DNA of 64,000 nucleotides, taken from positions 1 through 64,000 of the forward strand of contig NHNY01000006.1 in the NCBI GenBank assembly GCA_002786065.1, given 5' to 3'. The first letter of the stretch is position 1; each line of letters opens with the position of its first letter. This DNA is from Microcyclospora pomicola (taxonomy: Eukaryota > Ascomycota > Dothideomycetes > Capnodiales). The notes beneath the pieces were generated by a model. It did not search any database. It was given only the letters and a program-made list of their open reading frames with translations, and had not been told where the DNA came from. Below, in pieces: positions 40,996-51,377 of the stretch. A program made the position numbers and the translations under genes.

Positions 40996-43223
40996 TTATT
41001 TTTTTTTGACCTTCAACACCATCTCTATGTGACTCAAATCAAGCGGCGTCCTGGATTGTCTCGAAAGCAAGCGGGCCGTCTTCACAATATTCTTGATCTG
41101 TCTCCCGTTCATCTCGATTTCTGCGAGAGTCTCAAGCTGAGCCAGACTGATACTAGTCTCCGGCCCTGGTGTGTCAATGAAGGTCTTCCAAATGTGCAGT
41201 CTGCTTTGCATATCTAACGCAGGATAATGGATGGTCAGGTGGATTCGCGACTCGAATGCTGGGTCAAAGTCGCTGATGCGGTTACTCGTGAGAAACATAA
41301 CACCTCGATAGTATTCGAGCTGTCGTAGGAAGACTACAGAAACAAATCAGTCAGAACACGCGTCACCCAGGATCAGAGCTCAGACTTGCCAGAGACGAGA
41401 TGACTGCGACGTATGTTGGATGTCGAACGAGCTTCCAGGAAGATATCGCATTCATCGAGCAGCAAGATCGCATTCCATTTGGTTGCCAGCTCTAGGATCT
41501 GCTCAAGATTCTGTTCGACATCGGTGACAGTCTCGCCTAATTCGCTCGCGTTGACCATATACAGCGGCTGATGCATCTCCTCGGCGACTACTATGCCGTC
41601 AACAAGACAACTTTTTTGAAATAAATGGACTCAACGCACCAGATTCCACTGTAAGTGTTTTCCCAACACCCGGATCTCCACTCAGTAGCATGATGAAGCC
41701 AAGACCTTGAACGGACGGTCAGTCGGCGTTCATCACTGCTTTTCATATTTTCCACCACCTACCTTTGCCATCAATGATATCGTCGAATTGGTCTTCATGC
41801 GCCAACTGCTGACGAACAAAGGCGCCAATGATCTCTTTGTACCCCGGTGGCAGCACCAAGCGCGGGAAAGCGTCCTTGTTCCACTCGATTGGCCGTACAT
41901 TGTCGACGCAAAACTCAGCTGTCATCTTAGCTGCAGTCACGGAGCATTCTAAGTCATGTGAACTTACCCCATGATTTGCTGTCTAGACAAAACCCTCGTA
42001 CTAATGAAGTGCAAAGCATGTATTGTTTGGGGGTGAGGGTGGCAGCTGCACTGAGGTTAGAGACATCTGTCTTGACATGTAGAACAGAAATCGACTCACC
42101 ATTGGGGCGGTCTTTCTGACGCTTTTCGCATTCCTTGAGAGCACTCTCATATTTGTTGTAAGCTTGACGGCTAGCATCATAGACCAAGGCCTGCGCGTCA
42201 GTTCCACCGGCCAGCCGCATCCCGGCCTCGATCTGACCTGGTCCAGAGGATCCATGTATATTGAAAGCCTGCGTGTCGATGATGATTCGGCTGCGTTCGA
42301 CCTGTACGAGAAACGTTATTGAGTACACGGCGTTTCAGATCACATCTGTAGCAGCTTACCTGGCGCTTTCGACTTTGCCTTGACGACTTGGCCGTATACG
42401 TTCCTGTGTACGACAAGTGGTGAATACTATTCAGCTGCTCGAATTTCTCGCCCCGTGCGTGCAATTCGCTCACAAGCTTCTCGACATCGGGGTGGAGATG
42501 TACGGGATAGATCTCCAGATCCACGATGTTTTTCACCCCGGCGAATTTGCCGATGCTGACGGAGAAAGAAGCATATCCCAAGCCCAAGCCATCGCCATCG
42601 ATATACTGGCAGTCCAGTTCGAAATATTCGCCGCTCATGCTGGCGCCATATCGACTGTCATTCAGTTCCATCACACGATCATGGCCATCAAATTGTGTAT
42701 ACAGATGCATGCTGCGGGCAAAAATGGCCCACAAGTAGTCGAAACTGATCACGCCGTTCTTCACCATATCAGTCATGGTGTCGATATGGGGCGTGATTTC
42801 ATCGTGAAGCACGTCATGCAATAAACCCAGATGGGCCTTGACCTCGTCGTCCTGCGCCCTTGCGCATAATTCCTCGAAGCGAAGCCATCGGAAGTAGAAC
42901 GCGTGGAATGGAGCCTGGAACGTGAGCTGCTTCAAATGCGTGTTGAGACCGTCGTAGTCCTTGAACGTCTCGTGGAGGACGTCACGGACGAGAGGACTCT
43001 GTACGGTGATGGAGTGCAGCGAGCCTCTGGGTTTTAACGGATCGAGCTCACGACGGACAAGGAAAGCACACTCTTGGGCGTACGACCCAGCCTGAATGTC
43101 GTGCGTTGCTTTCTCTGGGATGGAAGTGGTCCAGGGTGCTCGATCGTCTGATCGATATAGTTCTTGCACCGCCAATCTCATACCATGGTCAAAGTCGGCT
43201 TCGTACGCAGGGTCAACACTCAT
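40996..43223 (-). CDS. AAA+ ATPase with DUF7025-like N-terminal domain
   Basis: Seven exons on the minus strand: 42360-43223, 42100-42301, 41968-42045, 41763-41918, 41640-41705, 41390-41590 and 40996-41333; 634 residues. Introns are 49-58 bp. Intron 6 uses a GC donor (GCAAGT) and the rest use GT. The splice at intron 6 restores HLVSVFLRQLEYYRGVMFL, which is normal for the family. The N-terminal half is like the uncharacterised domain found before many fungal AAA modules (LLHDVLHDEITPH, SFDYLWAIFARSMHLYTQFD). Walker A is GDPGVGKT near 443-450, Walker B ILLLDECDIF near 496-505, then LTSNR and an arginine-containing FESRIHLTIHYP. A single AAA module suggests a ring-forming remodeller, substrate unknown. 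An upstream frame at 43240-43443 may be a further 5' exon. Intron 3 (49 bp, 41919-41967) is the least certain. Confidence 0.85.
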
Positions 43224-44047
43224 TTCACTCTAGGTGGTGTCAGCTGTGTATTACCTGTTGCTCGCGATCTTGCGGCATACTAAACTGCTTTGGCTCGATC
43301 GCACACTCCGATGGTGCGCGAGAGAGCTGGCGTCTGACATGTTTGTCGTTCCAAACCGCTGGTACGCATGGAAGACTTATCAGGTCGAGATGTAGTTTGA
43401 AGTCCTTAGGATAATGAAGTGCGCATCCTACTCTGCGATCCATTCCGTTTTCAAGAGAAGATCAAGTACGGTAGTGTGCGTAGGCGCGTAGAGGTAAGGT
43501 TGCAGTAGGATTCCAGTGATCTACAGTACTACACTTCGCACTGCGCCATTCCAAGGACGCTCGAAGTGACCACGGCATGCAGGACATACAATCTTGTCGC
43601 CTGAGCACTTCGCGCTCTCGAGAGAGTTCCTCGTGTCTGTATCAGACCAGGCAAGCATTGAACGAGCCATGCCAAATTCACTGAGGTAACATAGGTAGTG
43701 ACGTGCGTTGAGGTTCGCGGTCGGTAGGGTGAAAAATCAGCCTAGATTGGGCAGGTAGACTACGCGCTCCTTGTCTTTCAGTCATTTGCACAAGGTATAC
43801 AACATTTATGTTGCATCGACTGCTAAAAGCCGTACACATTTTCGCATGCTGCTGAGATTAGCCACGACTTCATCGGACAGACGCATACATCATTCTGGGT
43901 ACTTTCCCCAAGGTCGGAGGAGTGCCTCCCGCCGTGCAATGATGGTAAATCATCTCACCATTGTCTCGAATTGCAAATCGTCTTTGATGCCCAATCATTA
44001 GGGTGGCTTTATACTAATCTATTTCACTCAAATCTTCGTTCGAATAT
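43224..44047. other. Intergenic region upstream of the AAA gene
   Basis: It holds an in-part protein-like minus-strand frame at 43240-43443 that ends 16 bp before the chosen AAA start and may be a missed first exon or an upstream open frame. The rest shows no gene. CATAGGTAGTG and GGCAGGTAGAC words occur near 43690 and 43750. Confidence 0.45.
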
Positions 44048-45929
44048 CTACTTCGCTGCCTTCGTGTCATGCTTCGTCATATTCTCAATCCCAGTCTTAG
44101 TCTCAGTATGCTCGGTGCTCATATGTCGCTGCTTGACAAATGGGCTAGCGATGAGCCCAATGCCAGCGAACGCCGTGTACAGGATGAACATATTGCGCAC
44201 GCCAGAAGCATAAGCATTCTGGACCGCCACGCGCTGCATCGGATCCGGGACCGTACCGATCAAGTCTACGTTGGCCGCGGCATCGCTGCCTTCGAAGGCG
44301 GCGAGGTATGTCTGGCTCAAGCCTGCGGCGACGAGAGATGGATGCTGTTGTGATAAACTGTTCTGGAAGACGATTCCGCCGAGGACGAGTGACAGCGAAC
44401 TCGCGATGTTGCGCGTGAAGCCTAGTGTTGATGTGCCAACTGCTACATCGGCCTGACTGACGTTGTTTTGGATTGCGATCATGGGCGTGCTCAGGAGTAA
44501 TGAAAGGCCGAGGCCCCCGACGATCTCATAGGCAATGATCTGGCCAAGCGAGGTGTTCGTACCCAACATGATATACAACCCTGTTCCGAGAGTCAAGCAA
44601 GTCGTTCCACCCCAGATCAGTTCCCTATAGCGTCCGGTTCGATGAATCAAGACACCGATGAGCACGTCGCAGACCGCGGCAGTGATCATCATTGGCATGA
44701 TCAGAAGACCACTTTTGGTAGGCGAGGCAAGCTGCACACTTTGAAAATACAGAGGGAGATAGTACTCCGATCCTCGGGTAGCCATGCTGTGCGTGAACCC
44801 GATCAGTAGGACAGCACTGTTCGACATGTCCTTGAAAATTCCTAGATCGACCAGCGGATATCTAGCGAGACGCTCCTCAGCGTAGAGAAAGAAGAGAATC
44901 AGAATCGCGCCGAACGCATTGAGGCAGATCACAGTGGGACTGTCCCATGGGAACGTGACGCCACCGAAGTCGAGTCCGAGTAGCAGCAGCAAGATCACAG
45001 CCACGATGGAGACTGTGCCGAACCAGTCGATAGCTTTTAGTCCGTCGCAGAGCTTAGTGCGTGGATTGTGCATGTCAAGGAAGAACAGCAGGACGAAGAA
45101 AGCGAGGCCACAGATTGGGAGGTTGATCCAGAAGCACCACCGCCAACTTGCATGCTGCGACAAAGCTCCGCCGATGACGGGTCCGGTGGTGCCAGCGACG
45201 ACCCAAACGAGAGCCGTCAAGCTGATGTACAGCGATCGATGCCGCATACTGAAGAGATCCGAGATGACGATGTTGACCAGCGACATGATCCCGCCGCCCG
45301 CCAGGCCTTGCACGCCTCGCCCTGAGATCAACATGGGCATGTCCGCAGCGGCGGCGGCGATGGTGCTGCCGATGAAGAAGACGGCAATCGCGCCCAGGAC
45401 GGCATATTTGCGCCCCCAGATGTCGCTGATTCGTACCCACATGGGATTGGCGGCACACATGGCTAGCAAGTAGGCGGCGCCAATCCAGGTATAGCCTGCC
45501 GCGGAGTGTAAGTCTTTGGTGATGCTGGGGATCGCCGTGGCGACGATGGTTTGATCGAGAGCTGCGACAAAGAGAGCAAGCTATGGAGATTAGCATCGTC
45601 ACTCTGAATTGACCTTGTGAGAGTAGACTTACACAGCACATAAGCACGATACCAATGGTGCGAAACCCGGCCTTGGGAGCTTCGGCGGCTTCAAGGTCAA
45701 GCATGTCAATCCCGTGCTTGTTGTTCGATATGCTCTCGGAAACATGCGTAGCACTGCTCTGATCGTTCACGTAAGTAGACGTCGTGCTCCCGTCCTCAAG
45801 CACAAGAGTTGCTGCCATCGTTGGAGGAGGAGGCTGGAAAGCCGAAGCCAAAGTGTCGTCTTGGTCACCCATGCTTCGAATCTCCCAATGGTTTGTCCGT
45901 CGATATGCAGAAACACGATTAGACTCCAC
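44048..45929 (-). CDS. MFS multidrug transporter, DHA2 (14-TM) type
   Basis: Two exons on the minus strand, 45633-45929 and 44048-45580, with a 52 bp intron (GTAAGT...CCATAG); 609 residues. The splice gives LALFVAALDQTIVATAIPSI, the first membrane segment with the antiporter mark LDxTIVxTAxP of the DHA2 family. Later marks are RISDIWGRKYAVLGAI (loop 2-3), GRGVQGLAGGGIMSLVNIVI (TM4) and GPVIGGALSQHASWRWCFWI (the antiporter motif C, in TM5). Fourteen membrane segments are expected. Such H+ antiporters export toxins, azoles or secondary metabolites at the plasma membrane. The start could also be the internal ATG at 45872 (MGDQDD). The next gene is a Zn2Cys6 regulator on the same strand, which may control it. 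Confidence 0.93.
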
Positions 45930-46620
45930 CCCACCGACGCCTGGATTTTAAATGTTAAGGTCGGGAGCTGGGCATTTGATGTACCAGATATACCAGACAT
46001 ACCTCAGGCACGGGATGTCAACAAGCCTCAGGCGTAACGCCGTAGGGCGTGTCCATGCTGAGGTAAAGTAGAGCTAAGGCCGCCGGACGGATCCGCAGGC
46101 TGAGAATAGCTCTCATTGCGCACAGACTGCCGATCAAGTTACACGTGGATATAGGTAGTTTCGAGACCTAGGTTATCCAAGGTAGGTAAGGTAGGTAGCA
46201 TTCAAGCACTTTTATACACAGTGAACATGTGGTTCTTTAGGTACCTACTTCACGAAGAGTCCCGTCATCTATGTTGTATCATGAACACGCATACCTTCCG
46301 CCAGAGACTCGGCTCCTAGCAGTCCTTCGGCATCTAAAGGAATATACGAGCACTTGCACATTCCATCAATCATCACCCATCAGCCATTAACCAGCATGAG
46401 GTGGGTTCCAAGCAACGTATGACCCTTCATCGTTCCTCTCTCTGCTCTAGACCTGATGAATTCTCCAAGACTGAACTCACAGTACCCATGTCATGGTCAA
46501 ACACAAGTAGTGAGCATGATCCATAAAGCATTTACAAGTTTCGCAGAGTAGGGTGGGTATCTAAGAGTAAGGTGATTTTCTAATCGTTACACGTCCGGTC
46601 CTTCCAAGCATGATCACCGA
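45930..46620. promoter_or_regulatory. DHA2 transporter promoter with AGGTA repeats
   Basis: About 690 bp between the transporter start and the stop of the regulator gene. It contains ATAGGTAGTT at 46151-46160, GGTAGGTAAGGTAGGTAG at 46181-46198 and the palindrome-like TAGGTACCTA at about 46239-46248. Clustered repeats of this kind are candidate regulatory sites. Which protein binds them is unknown. Confidence 0.4.
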
Positions 46621-48894
46621 TCATACGCCCCAGTTCCCATTCATCCAACTTCCATAGCCTGCGCGCCCATCATTACCGTTCACCGACATCTGCTGCAGAT
46701 CGGCCGTCACATCGCCATTCAGATTGGGGTTGATAACGGAGAAATCCTCCATGATGCGCTCCCAATCGGTCCAGCTGAGGTCGCCGGTGGAGAGTGGAAC
46801 ATCCGAGAGACCGAAGTCCATCGGCGCGGCCAGGCCAGGGTCGATGGGGAGGGAGCCGTAGCTGTTTCCGTGCTTGACGGCGGAAGGGTATGCTAGATTG
46901 TTGTTGGGCGGCGAGGCGGTCTTTGATGCGCTGGATTCGAGCGCCTCTACCATTCGAGCTGATGGTGAAGTTGTGATCTGTGAAGTGGGTTGTGATTCGC
47001 GGCGGCCGGCGTCACGAAATGCCTTCGCTCGTCGAAAGAGCTTCTCGATCGGGCGCCAGAGCATGCCGTTACGGGTGTCAGCAATGTACTGACTATGTCT
47101 CAAACATGCGGCTTCCACAATCGGCCACGCAGATTCGGAAAGCTCGGTGCCTCGGATCGAGCAAAGGCCAGCCAGACACACTGCAAGTGCATGCCATGGC
47201 ACCCAGACCAGCCAGCGCCATCTGTCGATGCCAGGATCATCATACACCTTCTCGCTCTCGATGAGACTGTCTAACGCGATCTGCAGAACGTACGGGCTGT
47301 CTACTCTCGGTGGAACGCTGGAGGCATGCCGCTGCATCGGTCGTACAGCCCGTAGGATCGCACTAGCTGACATGGAGTTGCTGACGGAGTAGATCAGGCG
47401 GTGGAAAGGCACCGACATGTCACAGTACTGGGCATATTTCTCCTTGAGCTGCGTGCGGAACTGTTCGGCGATTTCAAGACGTTCCTGCCAGGCGGATCCG
47501 CCAGGACAACTTTCGGCAGCGTTGAGACGTTGCATCGCCACATTGGCGTCGCATGTGAGGCGACTGAACGATATATCCGTGAGACCCGTGGCATGGCCTT
47601 TGATCTCGACAGATGACTCGTCCCACTCATGGTCGTTTATGTTGGTGGGAGAAGGGGTATCGTGTTCACCGGCACGGATCATGGGTGCGGTTCCTCTGTC
47701 ATGTGAAGTAAAGGTGTCAAGGAAGCGTACTCCATGCCAGATTCGCCGCCGCAGCTCGATCTGGAACGGGGTCCGGTTGGTGGTCTCGTGATGGAGCTCC
47801 ATACCGTATGCGAGACGTACCGCGACAGCTGCCAGCGTCCATACTCGCCGGCTGTGATCCTCTTTTCTCAGAGTCAACTGGAGAAAAGTCAGTAAAGCAA
47901 GGCTCTGTAACAGGGAAGAAGAGGCAGCTTACCAAGTATGTGAGAAGCACTTGCATGATTGCAAGATCCGTCGTACACATCAGGTCTACCTGCGACAGCA
48001 AGACGTCCAAGCACTTTTTATACTGTGATGAGAGGTCGGCTCTTGGTGATCCAAGGCGTTCCAAACACTCGTCATCGCCAAGATTGTTGACAGCAGCATA
48101 CCAGATGGAAGCCTTGGTGAGCCGACTGATGGGGTCATTGGCATCATGGCCTAGGTAGGGAACGCCATGCTCGAGAAAGGCTCGCAGTGAAGGACAGTGA
48201 TAGTACCGCTGGAACGGAACAACTCCCTCAAAAAACACCGAGTAGAGCACGGACTGCGTCAGTGGTGAAGGTTCTTGGAGGACGCCCGGCAACACAAAGA
48301 CACTCCCCGGCGCACAGACAAGAAGGTCGAACTGCTGGGCGTCGCTTTGCGCAGCGGACGACCCACTCTGCTGAGTGGCAGGCGAAGCATCCTCCTCGTC
48401 GTCGGCCTCGTCATCATCGAGCGCCTCTTTCAGAGCTTGAACTTCCGATGTGAGGGTGGACCAGAAGGGATTGGCAAGGTATTTATGCTGACTTTCGGAC
48501 GGCGAGCGGATTTCTTGGGGAGTCTCGGACGGGGAGGTGCTCGTTTCGTCCCCGGTCTGGTCTTGAGCGGCAACCTCACCGCTCAGAGATTCCACCAGGC
48601 TCTCTAGTTTCGTGATGCGATTACGCAGTTCCGAATCAATAGCCTTCTTGCCTGCGTGGCGTGTCCTGGGCTTTCTTTGCGAGGGGCTGCATTGTAAGCT
48701 CGACCGCTGACATTGTCCGCATGGAAAATTGCGATCGCATCTGCACCCGCCGTCAGCACACTACCCATGGGAGGGGTTGATTCCTGGGTGAACCGGGCCT
48801 ACTTGATCTTCTTGCGCTGACAAGCTTGGCACGCCAGGCGAATGTGCTGTTCGCTGCCGTGCGACTGGGAGGTGGCATTTGCTAGCCCGTCCAT
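46621..48894 (-). CDS. Zn2Cys6 transcription factor with fungal-specific domain
   Basis: Three exons on the minus strand: 48803-48894, 47933-48740 and 46621-47877, with introns of 62 and 55 bp; 718 residues. The first intron splits the zinc cluster, a common place in fungi. The spliced cluster is C22, C25, C32, C38, C41, C48 (CX2CX6CX5CX2CX6C; ACQACQRKKIKC). It is followed by a basic linker and a short coiled coil (LRNRITKLESLVESL). The fungal-specific transcription-factor domain runs from about 190 to 450, with RYYHCPSLRAFLEHGVPYLG and ELRRRIWHGVRFLDTFTSHD as landmarks. The tail is Asn/Gly/Asp-rich and acidic, as activation domains are. It is a nuclear DNA-binding regulator. Target genes are unknown, but the DHA2 transporter next door is the obvious candidate. 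Confidence 0.92.
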
Positions 48895-49537
48895 TCCAAT
48901 GATCAGATTAGATCGATCAGGGTGTGCTTCTGATATCAGTAAGGAGATAGATCATGTGTATCAGGTCGTGACCTAAGTGAAGGTGGGGCACCAGAATGGA
49001 AGCACGTTTATGCCATGTCATGAAAGGTGAAGTCAAGAGGATGTAAGAATACCAAAACGTGGGCAACGCATGTGTTATCAACTACCATCGGTCGCTGTCC
49101 ATACTAGTGACCCGAGGAGCATGTTTTCCTCACACTGAAGGGTACCTGAGAATTATACTTTTGTGGCCTGCACATGGTAATCGGTACCGACCTCGAAAAA
49201 CGGCCAGCTTTCACCGTTTTGACGTCTTCGATCCTCAGCTGGCTGCTGACTCAATCATAGTCAACGCCTAGGCGTGACGATTTCCCTTCTGGCGTCCCGG
49301 GTCCGCAAAACCCGAGCATCCTCCCCCTTCGATTCGCTGGCGACGTCGTCCGGTACGTCTCAACTTCAGCGCCTGAACACGAGCTCGAGCAATCCTCCCG
49401 TCGACGATACCAAGGCCCCTCCGATTTGTAATCGTTCTCTATCCGAAGAGGGCGCAGCAGGCAGGCATCGCCATTGACTCATACCGACCTCTGACGCGCT
49501 GGTCGACTTGACATCCTACGTCGTCATCGAAGAAACA
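48895..49537. promoter_or_regulatory. Divergent promoter between the Zn2Cys6 factor and RSM1-like gene
   Basis: About 640 bp between two start codons on opposite strands. Two short frames on the plus strand (49059-49271 and 49274-49477) lie in the probable leader of the RSM1-like gene and could act as upstream open frames. They have no domain. Confidence 0.4.
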
Positions 49538-50911
49538 ATGCCAGATGGTGAGGCAATCTCCACGACGAAGCGCAAGTTCTACAAAGCGCTGGATGCTCTG
49601 AGCAATCCTCCTGTAGCAAAGACAGCAGAGCCGGCAGCTAAGCGCGTTCGACGGAGCATCTCCACCACCTCGACCCTCTCGCGCAAGCCGGTTGTGGTCC
49701 CTGCAAAACCAAAGGATGCTGCCAAATCAGCATCGGATACCCCTCCCAACTTCTCCCCATGGTCGCACGAGACATTTCTTGCGCGGTTGAAGACGTTCAG
49801 CAATGTAAGTCTATGGCATCCCAAACCCGAAGCAGTCGGCGAAGTGGCTTGGGCGAAGAGAGGCTGGACTTGTGTCGACATAAACACTGTAGGATGTAGA
49901 GGTGGGTGTGGACGGAGGGTCGTCGTGATATTGGACATCGGCAGCAGCAGCAGCAGCAGAGAGCGAAGGACCGCGTCGGAACAAGAGCCAGACGAGGTGG
50001 AGGATGAAGACAATCTAGATGACGACGAAGCAGAAGACGAGCATGCCTCTCTAGAGACCGCGCTCGTTCGTAGATACTCCAGCATGATCATAGACGGCCA
50101 TGCTGAATCGTGTCTCTGGCGCCAAGCAGGCTGTAAGGACGACATCTACCGCTTACAAGTCGTCCGCCCGGCAGTCTGGCAACCCGCTCTGCAAGAACGT
50201 ATCTTCTCGCTGCTCGCGATCCTCCCCTCCATTCAGAACGTGGACGTCCGAGGGTTGCCTCCAGACAGCACCACTCAGCTCCCACTCGACCAGCTACTTC
50301 CTCACCTTCCACATTCAAGCACATCCCCGCCGATTCCTCCCACGGACGCACTCAAACCGCTCCAGATCGCGCTCCACGGCTGGCACGGCACGACGCAAAC
50401 CACCAACGATCTGCTGCTCTGCCACACCTGCTTCCAACGCATCGGCCTCTGGATGTACCAGCCCGGTTACACACCATCCCATCCTTCTCTCGCTCCCACG
50501 ACCACCAGCAGCAACGAAGAAGAACCCGATTCAGAACCCGAGCAGCCCATGACCATCGACCTCCTCGAGCAGCATCGCGAGCACTGTCCCTGGCGCAACG
50601 CCGCCTCGCAGCAAGCCGCCGGGACGCTCGCGGGGCTCAACGCCGCGCAGATCCTGCACCGCGTCGTGACGACGTGGGCGCGCGAGCAACGCCGCAAGTC
50701 GGCCGAGCAGCACCCCGCCACAGCCGCTACGAGTACAGGGCAAGGTGAAAGCGACGACGAGGCAGCCGCACGCGACCGCCCGGCACTGTCGCGCACAGAG
50801 ATCGCCGCGCTGGACCAGGAGCGCGAGTCGCGCTTGCGGAAGCTCAAGAACTTGTTCACGATCAAACGGAGGGGCGCGGGAGCCGCGACGGTGTTGGGAA
50901 AGGCTAGATGA
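49538..50911 (+). CDS. C3HC zinc-finger protein, Rsm1/NIPA family
   Basis: One exon. I use the ATG at 49538 (MPDGEAISTTKRKFYKALDA), since the family begins with a TKRKF-like phrase soon after the start; an ATG ten codons earlier is possible. 457 residues. The C3HC zinc finger is spread over about 80-200: SPWSHETFLARLKTF, WAKRGWTCVD, CRGGCGRRVV and then HAESCLWRQAGC, with an acidic Ser-rich insert between. A second zinc region (Rsm1 domain) lies at about 285-375: LLLCHTCFQRIGLWMYQPG and EQHREHCPWRNAASQ. S. pombe Rsm1 helps mRNA leave the nucleus, and human NIPA is an F-box-like protein. The fungal protein probably acts in the nucleus. Convergent with the GDP-mannose pyrophosphorylase-like gene. 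Confidence 0.88.
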   Translation: MPDGEAISTTKRKFYKALDALSNPPVAKTAEPAAKRVRRSISTTSTLSRKPVVVPAKPKDAAKSASDTPPNFSPWSHETFLARLKTFSNVSLWHPKPEAVGEVAWAKRGWTCVDINTVGCRGGCGRRVVVILDIGSSSSSRERRTASEQEPDEVEDEDNLDDDEAEDEHASLETALVRRYSSMIIDGHAESCLWRQAGCKDDIYRLQVVRPAVWQPALQERIFSLLAILPSIQNVDVRGLPPDSTTQLPLDQLLPHLPHSSTSPPIPPTDALKPLQIALHGWHGTTQTTNDLLLCHTCFQRIGLWMYQPGYTPSHPSLAPTTTSSNEEEPDSEPEQPMTIDLLEQHREHCPWRNAASQQAAGTLAGLNAAQILHRVVTTWAREQRRKSAEQHPATAATSTGQGESDDEAAARDRPALSRTEIAALDQERESRLRKLKNLFTIKRRGAGAATVLGKAR

Positions 50912-51377
50912 TGAAATGGAGGAACAAGTGGCGGGGCCGTGAGCTGTTCATTGCCTGTGAGCTGTTGAATGTTGCTACGATATACAGGTGTTGTAATGCA
51001 CGTAATATAATGAGGTTACCGGATGCACTTTCTGGTGCAGTAAAGATATCTCGATACTTGTGCATGGACGTAAGGTCACAGGTAATAACTACTTCGCACA
51101 ACGCCTCCTACATGACTCCGCACAACCCAGAGATGACGGGAGGTACGCTCCCTACAGTTCGACATACACCAATGCCTTTATTACCTCATATTTTACAACC
51201 AAATGCACGTAAGTCCATCACTATAGCCGCAAAGATGTTGGGTGGAAGTGATCAGATTTCTTGTCTGAACTGTTGATAATACTGTCTATATATCTGGCTG
51301 AAGGTCTGCTGTGTACACCGTTTTCTCACCCAAGACGAGGGGCTATAAAGTGATCCGAAGGCGGAAAAAGGGCCAGT
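50912..51377. other. Convergent intergenic gap
   Basis: About 470 bp between the RSM1-like stop and the last exon of the GDP-mannose pyrophosphorylase-like gene. It is A/T-rich around 50980-51060 and should hold both polyadenylation regions. No gene seen. Confidence 0.5.

Noticed and set aside
45075-45632. Read-through of the first exon of the DHA2 gene
   Set aside because: Arg/His-rich product in the wrong frame after a clear GTAAGT donor; splicing restores the antiporter motif.
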